Shown here in pieces: positions 33,964-42,926 of a stretch of DNA of 48,990 bases. Below the pieces are notes generated by a model. That model saw only the letters and a list, made by a program, of their open reading frames with translations. It was not told where the DNA came from and did not search any database. Position 1 is the first letter of the stretch. Every line of letters begins with the position of its first letter. The stretch is taken from contig CALKJA010000208.1 in assembly GCA_937995865.1 (NCBI GenBank), positions 1 to 48,990 on the forward strand, given 5' to 3'. Made by a program: the position numbers and the translations under genes. This DNA is from an uncultured Paracoccaceae bacterium. GTDB lineage: Bacteria > Pseudomonadota > Alphaproteobacteria > Rhodobacterales > Rhodobacteraceae.

Positions 33964-34523
33964 ACCTTCGCCATCGCCTCAATTTGTTTTTGGCGGTGGC
34001 ACCCGACAGTATGATTGTTGAATAATCCACACGCCTCCATCCACGCATAGACGATCGTTGGGCCGCAGAATGTGAACCCGAGTTTCTTGAGATCTTTCGA
34101 AACTTGTTGGGACAACGAATTTTGAGTCGGTACGTCCGCTTGCGTTAAGTAACCACCCTGCAGCGGCGCATTGTCTACATATCCCCACATTAGAGCACTG
34201 AAATCGTCGAGCTCCAAAAAGGCACGTGCGCCTTTAATTGCGCCTTCGATTTTGCCCCGATGCCGGACAATGCCAGGATTGTTAAGCAACCTCAGAACAT
34301 CCTCCTCCCCCATCGCAGCGACCTTTTCAGGGTCAAAGCCATAGAACGCTTCGCGAAATGCATCGCGCTTCTTGAGAATGGTTAGCCAACTCAAGCCCGC
34401 CTGAAACCCATCAAGCACCAACTTTTCCCAAAGCGCCCGGGACTCGTATTCCGGAACACCCCATTCTGTATCGTGATAAGCACGATAAAGCGGGTCATCA
34501 CCAACCCATGCACATCGTTCCAT
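33960..34523 (-). CDS. tag: DNA-3-methyladenine glycosylase I
   Basis: The 187-residue enzyme removes 3-methyladenine from DNA. It begins MERCAWVGDDPLYRAYHD, with Cys4 and His17 as zinc ligands, and ends with the family's FCGPTIVYAWMEACG and a His/Cys zinc pair in HTVGCHRQ. I chose the ATG at 34523 because the family starts there; the frame runs on to 34583. Confidence 0.92.
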   Translation of the reverse strand: MERCAWVGDDPLYRAYHDTEWGVPEYESRALWEKLVLDGFQAGLSWLTILKKRDAFREAFYGFDPEKVAAMGEEDVLRLLNNPGIVRHRGKIEGAIKGARAFLELDDFSALMWGYVDNAPLQGGYLTQADVPTQNSLSQQVSKDLKKLGFTFCGPTIVYAWMEACGLFNNHTVGCHRQKQIEAMAKV

Positions 34524-34606
34524 ACTAAGCTCCCAATTTCTTGCCACGTGTTTACGTCGCCTTAGCGCCTTTGGGCCATACAAACATCACCGCTCTGGAG
34601 GTCCGA

Positions 34607-35437
34607 TTGAAACCACGTAGCAAAAAACCGCGCCTAGACTCACTTGATGCTGATCCTTTGTCCGCCGCAGTAAATCAACGCGACCAAGACACGCTTGATA
34701 TGGTGAAGGACGCGTTGGCAACAAAGCGGGCAGTATTGGCTTATCAACCCGTCGTGCAATCGCAGGCAACAAGCCGACCAGCTTTTTATGAAGGGTTGGT
34801 TCGAATTTTGGATGGAACGGGGCGTCCGATTCCGGCCAAGGACTTTATGTCGGAGGTTGAAGACACAGAAACGGGTCGGATGATCGATTGCCTCTCTTTA
34901 GAGTTAGGCCTGCAAACCCTTGCGCAAGAGCCAGACGTCCGGCTCTCAATCAATATGTCTGCGCGCTCCATCGGCTATTCGCGTTGGATGCGGACATTGG
35001 AAGCCGGACTCGCGCTGAACCCCACGATTGCTGAACGCCTTATTCTTGAAATTGAAGAAAAAAGCGCGATGACGACCCCCGAAGTCGTCGCAAGCTTCAT
35101 GCGCGAACTTCAGACCAAAGGCATCTCTTTTGCGCTTGATGATTTCGGTGCGGGATATACCTCATTCCGCTATCTGCGGGATTTCTATTTCGATATCGTC
35201 AAAATAGACGGTCAGTTCACGCGCAACATATCGCGGAGCGCAGATAACCAAGTTGTCGTTGCTGCGTTGCAGTCGGTCGGCCGCCAATTTGACATGTTCA
35301 CTGTGGCGGAAAACGTTGAAAGCGCAAAGGATGCGCAGATGTTGATTTCGATGGGCATTGACTGTTTGCAAGGGTATCACTTTGGCGCGCCGTCACTATC
35401 CCCGCCTTGGAAAGAAGATCTGCGGCGACGGATTTGA
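34607..35437 (+). CDS. EAL-domain cyclic-di-GMP phosphodiesterase
   Basis: The 276-residue protein is a stand-alone EAL domain with a short N-terminal stretch. Residues in order: EGL in YEGLVR (EAL signature variant), LSINMS, LEIEE, DDFGAG, KIDG, AENVE and QGYHFGAPS. All metal and substrate ligands appear present, so it should hydrolyse c-di-GMP to pGpG. I prefer the TTG at 34607 because it follows tggagg at the right distance; the ATG at 34541 lacks such a site. Confidence 0.8.
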   Translation: MKPRSKKPRLDSLDADPLSAAVNQRDQDTLDMVKDALATKRAVLAYQPVVQSQATSRPAFYEGLVRILDGTGRPIPAKDFMSEVEDTETGRMIDCLSLELGLQTLAQEPDVRLSINMSARSIGYSRWMRTLEAGLALNPTIAERLILEIEEKSAMTTPEVVASFMRELQTKGISFALDDFGAGYTSFRYLRDFYFDIVKIDGQFTRNISRSADNQVVVAALQSVGRQFDMFTVAENVESAKDAQMLISMGIDCLQGYHFGAPSLSPPWKEDLRRRI

Positions 35438-35634
35438 CCTTTGATTGTTAGCGCAATCGCAAATTTAGGCGGTCTGGATTCGGCATTGCGGCATTTCGCC
35501 ATGCGCAGACACGGTGCGGTTGCGCGTTCATATTTCTCCCGATAGGCACGCGCTCAACGTCGGGGCCGTGCCCGCGTGATAATACCGGGCTCCAGGCTCC
35601 GCCAATATTGACGGACCAAGGAGGATCTACCCAA

Positions 35635-36813
35635 ATGACCAATGTCGTAATCGCATCCGCTGCACGCACCGCCGTGGGCAGTTTTGGTGGCAGCTTTGCC
35701 AACACGCCCGCGCATGATCTTGGCTCTGCTGTACTTACCGCGCTTGTCGAACGTGCTGGCATTGACGCAAGCGAAGTGTCTGAAACCATCCTTGGCCAAG
35801 TGCTTACTGCTGCGCAGGGTCAGAACCCGGCTCGCCAAGCGCATATCAACGCAGGATTACCGAAAGAGGCTGCAGCGTGGTCCATTAATCAGGTCTGTGG
35901 CTCAGGGTTGCGGGCTGTTGCTCTTGCTGCTCAGCACATCCAACTGGGTGACGCGGCTATCGTCGCCGCTGGCGGTCAGGAAAACATGACATTGTCCCCC
36001 CACGCGGCAGCTTTGCGCGCTGGGCACAAAATGGGCGATCTGAGCTATATTGATACCATGATCCGCGATGGTCTTTGGGATGCTTTCAACGGCTACCACA
36101 TGGGACAAACCGCAGAAAACGTTGCCGAACAATGGCAGATTTCCCGCGAGATGCAGGACGAATTTGCGCTCGCGTCTCAAAACAAAGCCGAAGCCGCCCA
36201 AAAGGCCGGGAAGTTCGAAGATGAGGTCATTGCCTTCACAATCAAAACCCGCAAAGGCGACATCGTCGTCGACAAGGATGAGTACATTCGCCATGGCGCA
36301 ACTATCGAAGCCATGCAAAAGATGCGCCCGGCTTTTGTGCGGGATGGCGGGACAGTTACGGCGGCCAACGCGTCTGGCCTGAATGATGGCGCTGCCGGTG
36401 CGCTGTGCATGAGCGCGGACGAAGCCGAAAAGCGAGGCATCGAGCCGCTTGCGCGTATCGCGTCCTACGCGACAGCCGGTCTTGATCCTTCGATCATGGG
36501 CGTGGGCCCAATCCACGCCTCCCGCAAAGCGCTTGAGAGGGCGGGTTGGAAGGCCGAAGATCTTGATCTTGTTGAAGCGAACGAAGCCTTTGCTGCACAG
36601 GCTTGTGCGGTGAACAAGGACATGGGTTGGAACCCTGACGTTGTGAACGTCAACGGCGGAGCGATCGCTATTGGCCACCCTATCGGAGCTTCCGGCGCCC
36701 GCATCCTGAACACCCTTCTGTTCGAGATGCAGCGACGCGATGCGAAGAAGGGCCTTGCAACGCTGTGTATCGGTGGCGGCATGGGTGTTGCGATGTGCCT
36801 TGAAAGGCCTTGA
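35635..36813 (+). CDS. phaA: Acetyl-CoA acetyltransferase (beta-ketothiolase)
   Basis: The 392-residue thiolase joins two acetyl-CoA to acetoacetyl-CoA for polyhydroxybutyrate. Nucleophile C88 is in [12 protein letters not shown], the His base in [12 protein letters not shown] and the second Cys in GGGMGVAMC. The ATG at 35635 follows aaggagga. phaB follows after 105 bases. Confidence 0.93.
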   Translation: MTNVVIASAARTAVGSFGGSFANTPAHDLGSAVLTALVERAGIDASEVSETILGQVLTAAQGQNPARQAHINAGLPKEAAAWSINQVCGSGLRAVALAAQHIQLGDAAIVAAGGQENMTLSPHAAALRAGHKMGDLSYIDTMIRDGLWDAFNGYHMGQTAENVAEQWQISREMQDEFALASQNKAEAAQKAGKFEDEVIAFTIKTRKGDIVVDKDEYIRHGATIEAMQKMRPAFVRDGGTVTAANASGLNDGAAGALCMSADEAEKRGIEPLARIASYATAGLDPSIMGVGPIHASRKALERAGWKAEDLDLVEANEAFAAQACAVNKDMGWNPDVVNVNGGAIAIGHPIGASGARILNTLLFEMQRRDAKKGLATLCIGGGMGVAMCLERP

Positions 36814-36823
36814 TAATTGGGGT

Positions 36824-36840
36824 GGGGGGAACCTCCCCCC
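36824..36840 (+). terminator. GC-rich hairpin after phaA
   Basis: gggggga-acc-tcccccc is a 7-bp stem with a 3-base loop 10 bases after the phaA stop. No T-run follows. It may attenuate transcription between phaA and phaB. Confidence 0.4.
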
Positions 36841-36850
36841 TGCTCGTTGC

Positions 36851-36865
36851 CGCAATAATATTGCG
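36851..36865. promoter_or_regulatory. 15-bp palindrome upstream of phaB
   Basis: CGCAATAATATTGCG is a perfect 7+1+7 palindrome 53 bases before the phaB start. It is a candidate operator; PHB genes in relatives are controlled by PhaR, but I cannot match this sequence to a PhaR consensus with certainty. Confidence 0.4.
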
Positions 36866-36918
36866 CACTAATACCACTTAAAGTAATAACATTGCCAATA
36901 CTGGATAGAGGACACATT

Positions 36919-37641
36919 ATGACCCGCATCGCACTCGTCACTGGCGGCAGCCGTGGTATCGGCGCCGCCATCTCTAAAGAGCTGAAATCAAAAGGGTATT
37001 CCGTCGCGGCGACTTATGCCGGCAACGATGAAAAGGCGAAAGCCTTCACCGAAGAAACCGGCATTAAGACCTATAAATGGAATGTGGGTGACTACGCGGC
37101 GTCCAAAGAAGGAATTGCTCAGGTCGAGGCTGATCTTGGTCCGATTGATACTGTGGTTGCGAATGCGGGCATTACGCGCGACGCACCATTTCACCGGATG
37201 ACGCCAGAACAATGGCAAGAGGTGATCGACACCAACCTTACTGGCGTTTTCAACACGGTTCACCCGATCTGGCCCGGCATGCGCGAACGCAAGTTTGGGC
37301 GCGTCATCGTGATTTCTTCCATCAATGGTCAAAAGGGCCAGTTTGGACAAGTGAACTATGCTGCAACCAAAGCAGGCGATCTGGGCATTGTGAAATCCCT
37401 TGCACAAGAGGGTGCGCGCGCGGGCATTACGGCCAATGCCATCTGCCCGGGCTATATTGCCACGGAAATGGTCATGGCGATTGATGAAAGTATCCGCGAC
37501 AAAATCATCGCTGGCATTCCAGCTGGTCGCCTAGGCGAGCCCGAAGAAATTGCGCGTTGTGTTGCCTTCCTTGCAGGCGAAGACAGCGGGTTTATCAACG
37601 GCTCAACGATTTCAGCAAACGGCGCGCAATTCTTCGTCTGA
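36919..37641 (+). CDS. phaB: Acetoacetyl-CoA reductase
   Basis: The 240-residue SDR enzyme reduces acetoacetyl-CoA to (R)-3-hydroxybutyryl-CoA with NADPH. It has GGSRGIG (9-15), NAG (82-84), catalytic S134, Y147 and K151 (NYAATKAG). It follows phaA; a strong terminator lies 26 bases after the stop. Confidence 0.93.
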   Translation: MTRIALVTGGSRGIGAAISKELKSKGYSVAATYAGNDEKAKAFTEETGIKTYKWNVGDYAASKEGIAQVEADLGPIDTVVANAGITRDAPFHRMTPEQWQEVIDTNLTGVFNTVHPIWPGMRERKFGRVIVISSINGQKGQFGQVNYAATKAGDLGIVKSLAQEGARAGITANAICPGYIATEMVMAIDESIRDKIIAGIPAGRLGEPEEIARCVAFLAGEDSGFINGSTISANGAQFFV

Positions 37642-37666
37642 CCCTGCCGATCTTCCACAAAAAAAG

Positions 37667-37693
37667 GGCCGCTCCAGACAGGAGCGGCCTTTC
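37667..37693 (+). terminator. Terminator after phaB
   Basis: ggccgctcc-agaca-ggagcggcc is a 9-bp GC-rich stem followed by tttctc. A-rich sequence in front lets it act for the opposite strand as well. Confidence 0.75.
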
Positions 37694-37717
37694 TCGTGTG
37701 ACGGCAAAGGCGTTCGG

Positions 37718-37882
37718 TTACGCGGCGCTATGCGCTAAGGCAGCCGGAGCGCTGCAGTCACGACGGGGGGAAACAAAGAAATCGCGGATATAGGCAAGGC
37801 CTAATGCGAAAACGGCGGCGCGCTCACTGTGAGCGCGTGCAATAGCGTCGCGTTGGGCGGATGTTGTTGCGGTCTCAAACAT
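37718..37882 (-). CDS. Small hypothetical protein divergent from LysR gene
   Basis: The 54-residue product (MFETATTSAQRDAIARAHSE at the start) has a central segment FALGLAYIRDFFVSPRR and no recognised domain. A perfect aggagg lies seven bases before the ATG at 37882, which strongly supports translation. It is transcribed away from the LysR gene at 37998, with two palindromes in the shared 115-base gap. Function unknown. Confidence 0.65.
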   Translation of the reverse strand: MFETATTSAQRDAIARAHSERAAVFALGLAYIRDFFVSPRRDCSAPAALAHSAA

Positions 37883-37929
37883 GGGGTGGCCTCCTAGTGG
37901 GCGGTGTGTCTGTGTTCTTGACTTGAATA

Positions 37930-37996
37930 TGGGCAAACGCGTTGCCCACGACAAACGAGACTTGCGCGACTTTCAGTTAAGTATTACTTGACTGAA
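37930..37996. promoter_or_regulatory. Two palindromes at the divergent LysR promoter
   Basis: TTCAGTTAAGT-att-ACTTGACTGAA (37972-37996; 10 of 11 pairs match) ends one base before the LysR ATG. TGGGCAA-N5-TTGCCCA (37930-37948) lies 40 bases away, nearer the small gene. Both are typical lengths for LysR sites, so the regulator probably controls itself and the small gene. Confidence 0.55.
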
Positions 37997-37997
37997 G

Positions 37998-38939
37998 ATG
38001 TCCGATCGCCTCCCACCACTTACAGCATTGCGTGCCTTTGAAGCGGCCGCACGCCATTTATCCTTTGCGAAAGCGGCGGACGAATTGGCTGTGACGCCTG
38101 CCGCACTGTCCTTTCAAATCAAGTCTTTGGAGGAGCACCTAGGTGAACCTGTGTTCAGACGCCTCAATCGCGCCGTGGAACTTACGGAGGCTGGGCGGAC
38201 GCTTGCGCCAGGATGCGCGGACGGTTTTGCGGCACTCCAAGCGGCGTGGCGATCCGTCAAACGGCTTACAGATCAATCCCAGCTTAACGTAACAGCCGGC
38301 CCCGCTTTTACAGCAAAATGGTTAGCCCCCAGGCTTTACCAATTTGCACATGCCCATCCCGACGTGGAGCTTAGGTTTTCTGCGTCCTTGAGGATGATGG
38401 ACTTCAACCGCGATGGTGTGGATGTTGCAATCCGTTTTGGGCATGGCCCTGATGATGGTGTTTTCTCTCTACCTTTGGCAGAAGAATGGATCACGCCCGT
38501 GATGGTCCCAGCGCTGGCGGAGCGCTATCCAACTGTTGAGTCACTATTGCAAGCCCCTTTGATTGTTGACCACTCCATAGATTTTCTTGAGCCAAAATGC
38601 GATTGGTCCGCTTGGTTTCGCACATTCGGGATGAACGTTCCCGAGGGTCATGGGCCGCAGTTTTCTCAAGCGGATCATGCTATTGATGCCGCGTTGGCTG
38701 GTGTGGGGGTTGTACTGGGACGTCGCGCGCTTGTGATCAAAGATCTGGCCGAGGGTCGGCTTGTGGCACCTTTTAAGATTGCGCTTCGGACCGGCGCGCG
38801 CTTCCGTTTTCTATGCCCGGAGGGACTAGAGAACCGGGGTCAGATCCGGGCATTTCGCGATTGGATCATTGCGGAAATTGAGAGAACAAAAGACATCGCC
38901 GAGAGCTTTGAGCTGCGCGATGTACCGGTGGCCCAATGA
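37998..38939 (+). CDS. LysR-family regulator, GcvA-like
   Basis: The 313-residue regulator has an N-terminal HTH (LTALRAFEAAARHLSFAKAA, LEEHLGEPVFRRLNRAVELT) and an effector domain with LNVTAGPAFTAKWLAPRLYQF. Its stop overlaps the EamA transporter start by four bases, so the transporter may be its main target. The palindrome directly before the start codon suggests autoregulation. Confidence 0.85.
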   Translation: MSDRLPPLTALRAFEAAARHLSFAKAADELAVTPAALSFQIKSLEEHLGEPVFRRLNRAVELTEAGRTLAPGCADGFAALQAAWRSVKRLTDQSQLNVTAGPAFTAKWLAPRLYQFAHAHPDVELRFSASLRMMDFNRDGVDVAIRFGHGPDDGVFSLPLAEEWITPVMVPALAERYPTVESLLQAPLIVDHSIDFLEPKCDWSAWFRTFGMNVPEGHGPQFSQADHAIDAALAGVGVVLGRRALVIKDLAEGRLVAPFKIALRTGARFRFLCPEGLENRGQIRAFRDWIIAEIERTKDIAESFELRDVPVAQ

Positions 38940-39808
38940 CGCGTCCGCAGGCAACTACAGTTGGCGCGATTGCCGTTTTGCTTTGGTCATTGCTCGCACT
39001 TCTTACCGTTTGGGCCGCACCGGTGCCGCCGTTTCAACTGAATGCAATGTGCTTTTTTGTCGGCTCATTGGGAGGTTTGGTTTGGGCTTGGTGGAACGGG
39101 GGATTGTATCAGCTTAAGAATGTCCCACTTTCTGCCTATTTGCTTGGGATTATTGGATTAGCTGGATACCACCTTCTATATTTCTCGGCGTTGCGCGCCG
39201 CACCGCCTGCAGAAGCGGGACTCATTGCTTATCTTTGGCCGCTGCTCATTGTGTTATTTTCGGGTTTGTTGCCGGGCGAACAACTTAAAAGCGGGCATGT
39301 GCTTGGTGGCTGTTTAGGTTTTGCCGGGGCAGCATTGCTCATCGGAACAAATTTGACGGGCGGTTCAGCTGCGCTTACCGGATATGTTTTGGCCCTTGCC
39401 TGCGCAGTTACTTGGAGCGGTTATTCCGTCCTGTCTCGGCGCTTTGGCAAAGTTCCAACAGCGGCAGTGACTATCTCGTGTCTTGGTGCGGCAGTGGTAT
39501 CTGCCATCGCCCATCATTTTCTAGAACCGACGGTTGTACCCTCCGACGCCCTGACGTGGTTTGCCGTATTGGCACTTGGACTAGGCCCCGTTGGCTTTGC
39601 ATTTTTTGTCTGGGATGTTGGCGTGAAGCACGGGGACATTCAGCTGCTGGGCGTATTGTCCTACGCGGCACCGATCTTGTCGACTCTGGTGCTTGTTTTG
39701 GCAGGATTGGCAGAGCCATCTTTGACCCTGTGGTCAGCAACCGCTCTTATCACTGCTGGAGCTTTGGTGGCTGCCCGCGCGTCTCAAAAAGAAGAGCGCG
39801 GGCGTTGA
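38936..39808 (+). CDS. EamA/DMT-family transporter
   Basis: The 290-residue protein has ten hydrophobic segments in two EamA repeats (LLGIIGLAGYHLLYFSALRA in the first, GPVGFAFFVWDVGVKHG in the second). The second repeat pattern resembles YddG-type aromatic amino acid exporters, but substrate assignment is tentative. It is coupled to the LysR gene (ATGA overlap). Confidence 0.8.
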   Translation: MTRPQATTVGAIAVLLWSLLALLTVWAAPVPPFQLNAMCFFVGSLGGLVWAWWNGGLYQLKNVPLSAYLLGIIGLAGYHLLYFSALRAAPPAEAGLIAYLWPLLIVLFSGLLPGEQLKSGHVLGGCLGFAGAALLIGTNLTGGSAALTGYVLALACAVTWSGYSVLSRRFGKVPTAAVTISCLGAAVVSAIAHHFLEPTVVPSDALTWFAVLALGLGPVGFAFFVWDVGVKHGDIQLLGVLSYAAPILSTLVLVLAGLAEPSLTLWSATALITAGALVAARASQKEERGR

Positions 39809-39809
39809 A

Positions 39810-39974
39810 CTAATTACTCAACCGCTCAATTTCTTCCTTCAATCGGAGCTTTTGTTTTTTAAGATCCGCAATCTCGAGCGTGTCCATACCGGGCGTTTTT
39901 TGCGCCGCATCGACAGCGTTCGACAGGTTAGCATGTTTCCGCTTCAGCTCCGCAACGTGGGAATTCAAGCTCAT
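39810..39974 (-). CDS. YdcH/DUF465-family small protein
   Basis: The 54-residue product (MSLNSHVAELKRKHANLSNA at the start, DLKKQKLRLKEEIERL near the end) is a short coiled coil matching the YdcH/DUF465 family. The ATG at 39974 has aaggaggt seven bases upstream. It ends one base from the stop of the convergent EamA gene. Function unknown. Confidence 0.8.
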   Translation of the reverse strand: MSLNSHVAELKRKHANLSNAVDAAQKTPGMDTLEIADLKKQKLRLKEEIERLSN

Positions 39975-40090
39975 CAAGTTACCTCCTTGTCAGTTTGCAC
40001 CACCAGCGAACCACATCATATGGCGTCTGTCACGCCGCAGGCGCAGCATGAGGGCCAGATGAGCGTTGCATTGCCAAAGTTGCTAAATCG

Positions 40091-40837
40091 TTAAGCGCCG
40101 AACGATAGCGGGGCTGCATCTTGTAAAATGCCCTGAATTTGCACTGTATAGTCTGGATGATCGCCCGTGTGTTGCGCGGCGCTGTGCATGATCACGGGCG
40201 CATGAAGCCGAAAAGCGGCGCGTCCATCTTTTTTCGCCCTCAACAGAACCAGCCTTGCGTCGCGCCTGCTGCGCGGCTGAAGCGGAAGGACTTCAATGGA
40301 TCCAAGCGTTGGCCCAATCGCTCGCAACATGTCAGGCAACCGTTCGGCGCGGTTTATCACTGTTACAGTTCCCTTAGCGCGCAGCCGCTTTTCAGCCACA
40401 TCAAACCATAAAGAAAGAGGTGCGCTTTCTGCGCGTGCCGCAGCGCGACCTGCATCAGGGGCCGTTGCCCCGCGCTGAGGTTCGAAATACGGCGGATTAA
40501 AGATCACATGTTGGACCTGCCTTTGCCGCAAATCCGTGGGCAGTGATGCGATGTCTGCTTCAACCACATCAATCTTGTTTCTGCGCGCCAACGCAGCATA
40601 CCGGGCTTGCAGCTCAACCCCTGTCACGACAGCGCCGGTCCGGGCCGCTACGCACAATGCAGCCACACCCACCCCGCACCCTAACTCAAGAACTGCCTCG
40701 CCCTTTTGAGCGGGGCAAGCGGCCGCCAACAAGACAGCATCAACCCCCGCGCGATATCCCGTGCGCGGCTGCCACGCCATCACTTGGCCACCCAAAAAGG
40801 CGTCTTGCGTAAGTTCAGCGTCCAAGATCGATGTCAT
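40091..40837 (-). CDS. SAM-dependent methyltransferase, TrmN6-like
   Basis: The 248-residue protein has the SAM-binding ELGCGVGVAALCVAART and the catalytic NPPYF motif of N6-adenine methyltransferases. It fits the tRNA1(Val) A37 methyltransferase (YfiC/TrmN6) group. It overlaps the DUF2007 gene by 23 bases, implying a shared transcript. Confidence 0.82.
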   Translation of the reverse strand: MTSILDAELTQDAFLGGQVMAWQPRTGYRAGVDAVLLAAACPAQKGEAVLELGCGVGVAALCVAARTGAVVTGVELQARYAALARRNKIDVVEADIASLPTDLRQRQVQHVIFNPPYFEPQRGATAPDAGRAAARAESAPLSLWFDVAEKRLRAKGTVTVINRAERLPDMLRAIGPTLGSIEVLPLQPRSRRDARLVLLRAKKDGRAAFRLHAPVIMHSAAQHTGDHPDYTVQIQGILQDAAPLSFGA

Positions 40838-41030
40838 TGTCGCGCATGATTGCTTCAGCCAAAAATAGATCTCGATCCGCCACCATCAGCCGGCGCGGAA
40901 AAATTCCGATCGATCCCTCAAGGATGCTCATATTTACGTCCATCTGAAACACCGCTATGTCTTCGCCCTGAAGCAGGGCTTCAGCAAAGGCGATCACAGT
41001 GGGGTCGTTTGTGCGCAGAAGCTCTTTCAT
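40815..41030 (-). CDS. DUF2007 protein
   Basis: The 71-residue protein has the DUF2007 pattern (ELLRTNDPTVIAFAEALL, MDVNMSILEGSIG), a small ferredoxin-like fold in putative signal-transducing proteins. It comes before the methyltransferase gene and overlaps it. It is divergent from the polyprenyl synthase gene. Confidence 0.8.
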   Translation of the reverse strand: MKELLRTNDPTVIAFAEALLQGEDIAVFQMDVNMSILEGSIGIFPRRLMVADRDLFLAEAIMRDNDIDLGR

Positions 41031-41092
41031 ACATATGACTTAAGCGCGGGCTTCCGCGCTGTCGAGCCTTTCGCCAATCCACAGGGGATCAG

Positions 41093-42094
41093 ATGAGCTT
41101 AGACCATGCAGCAACCAAACCGCATGAACGTCTCGCGGCAGCGTTGGCCCCCGAGATGGACGCCGTCAATACCCTGATCGCGTCGCGCATGGCGTCAGAG
41201 AATGCGCCACGCATTCCCGAGGTTACGGCTCACTTGGTAGATGCTGGCGGCAAACGCCTGCGTCCGATGCTGACCCTCGCGGCAGCAAAAATGTGCGACT
41301 ATGATGGGCCGTTTCATGTGCATTTGGCAGCGACTGTTGAGTTCATCCATACCGCCACACTGCTGCATGATGATGTGGTCGATGAAAGTGATCAGCGGCG
41401 CGGGCGTCCAACAGCAAATCTCTTGTGGGACAATCAGTCCAGCGTCTTGGTGGGCGACTATTTGTTTGCGAGATCCTTTCAGTTGATGGTTGAGACGGGC
41501 TCGCTCCGTGTTTTGGATATTCTTGCAAATGCGTCAGCCACAATTGCAGAAGGTGAAGTACTTCAGCTGACCGTTGCGCAAAATATTGCCACAAGCGAAG
41601 AGACCTACCTCAAAGTTGTGCGTGGGAAGACAGCAGCACTATTTTCCGCCGCAACCGAAGTCGGCGGTGTGATCGCAGGGCAAGAAGAGGCGCGTGTGCG
41701 CGCACTCTACGAGTATGGCGATGCGCTTGGAGTGTCCTTTCAGATGGTTGATGATCTGTTGGACTATGGTGGCACAACCGGCGAAATCGGAAAGAACGTG
41801 GGCGACGATTTCCGCGAACGCAAACTGTCTTTGCCAGTAATCAAAGCGATCGCTGCAGGTGGCGATCGAGATCGGCCGTTTTGGGAGCGGACCATTACCA
41901 ATGGGGATCAACAGGACGGCGATTTGGACAAAGCAATCGCGCTAATGGCAAAGCTCGGTGCACTGGAAGCAACGCGTGCTGAAGCTGTGACTTATGCAGA
42001 AAAAGCAAAAGACGCGTTAAAAGCGATGCCCGAACATGAACTGCGCGATATGCTAAGCGATCTTGCGGACTATGTAGTCGCGCGCGTTAGCTAA
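41093..42094 (+). CDS. Long-chain polyprenyl diphosphate synthase
   Basis: The 333-residue enzyme has both aspartate motifs, D93-DVV-D97 (LLHDDVVDESDQRRG) and D220-DLL-D224 (FQMVDDLLDY), and adds isopentenyl units to an allylic diphosphate. In Alphaproteobacteria this class makes the ubiquinone side chain, usually decaprenyl; the length here cannot be read. Its stop overlaps that of ispE by eight bases. Confidence 0.9.
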   Translation: MSLDHAATKPHERLAAALAPEMDAVNTLIASRMASENAPRIPEVTAHLVDAGGKRLRPMLTLAAAKMCDYDGPFHVHLAATVEFIHTATLLHDDVVDESDQRRGRPTANLLWDNQSSVLVGDYLFARSFQLMVETGSLRVLDILANASATIAEGEVLQLTVAQNIATSEETYLKVVRGKTAALFSAATEVGGVIAGQEEARVRALYEYGDALGVSFQMVDDLLDYGGTTGEIGKNVGDDFRERKLSLPVIKAIAAGGDRDRPFWERTITNGDQQDGDLDKAIALMAKLGALEATRAEAVTYAEKAKDALKAMPEHELRDMLSDLADYVVARVS

Positions 42095-42926
42095 GAAGAG
42101 TCGTTTCAACCCACCACATCGGATGAAGGGACGCGATCATTCCGGCAGCGCCCTGGGCGGTTGAGCGGTCTGGAAATAGGCCAAAGCATGTCGCGCCAGA
42201 TCCTGACATCCGCGCAAGAAGACACCCGGGTGCAAGCTCCAGTTCATCCAACACTTCATCAACCTCTGCTGCAATCGTGCGAGCCGGGCGGTCAAGATCA
42301 TTGCGCTGTGCGGCCAACCATGCCGCGCAGTCTTCGACGCTGGACCATTTCGGCAGAGTATCTGCCATTGGCGCATTGGTTTTCTTCTCCAACGCCTGGA
42401 ATACTTCATGCGTGGCAACCTCTATCCCCGGATTGATAAGCACAGCGGGCAAGGGAGGTAAGTCGACCGGCTCCAATATGTCTCCAACCCCGCGCATTCG
42501 CTGCGCTTTGGCCAAAAGGCACACCGGCACATCTGCACCTAGGCTGGCGTAGTCTCCTTCGAGTGGGGTTCCCCAAAGGCGCGACAATCCACGCAAAGCA
42601 GCGGCCGCATCAGAGGAACCGCCACCGATTCCTGCAGCAGCAGGTAAGTTTTTCTCAAGAAGGATGCGTGCGCCTTTTGTGCCATTGGACAAAGCATGCG
42701 CCGCACGCAGAACTAGATTCTCTGCCCCCTCAGGCACGCCTTCAACCATGTCACCCGTGAGCGTCAGCGAAAGATCTCTTGAAGGCGAGCAGCTCAAACG
42801 ATCCCCGACATCCGCAAAGGCAACGATCGAATCAAGCTTGTGATACCCGTCTGGTTGCTGACCGGTAATATGGAGAGATAGATTTACCTTTGCTGGCGCA
42901 AAGCTCTTAACCGTCTTGGGCGACAT
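42087..42926 (-). CDS. ispE: 4-diphosphocytidyl-2-C-methyl-D-erythritol kinase
   Basis: The 279-residue GHMP kinase phosphorylates CDP-ME in the MEP isoprenoid pathway. It has the N-terminal SFAPAKVNLSLHI and the ATP loop LPAAAGIGGGSSDAA (94-108). I chose the ATG at 42926 for family length; the frame runs to 43088 inside the TPR gene. It overlaps that gene by 20 bases. Confidence 0.93.
   Translation of the reverse strand: MSPKTVKSFAPAKVNLSLHITGQQPDGYHKLDSIVAFADVGDRLSCSPSRDLSLTLTGDMVEGVPEGAENLVLRAAHALSNGTKGARILLEKNLPAAAGIGGGSSDAAAALRGLSRLWGTPLEGDYASLGADVPVCLLAKAQRMRGVGDILEPVDLPPLPAVLINPGIEVATHEVFQALEKKTNAPMADTLPKWSSVEDCAAWLAAQRNDLDRPARTIAAEVDEVLDELELAPGCLLARMSGSGATCFGLFPDRSTAQGAAGMIASLHPMWWVETTLLS

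Noticed and set aside
35902-36855. 317-residue antisense frame across phaA
   Set aside because: It is fully covered by the strongly supported thiolase gene and has no family features.
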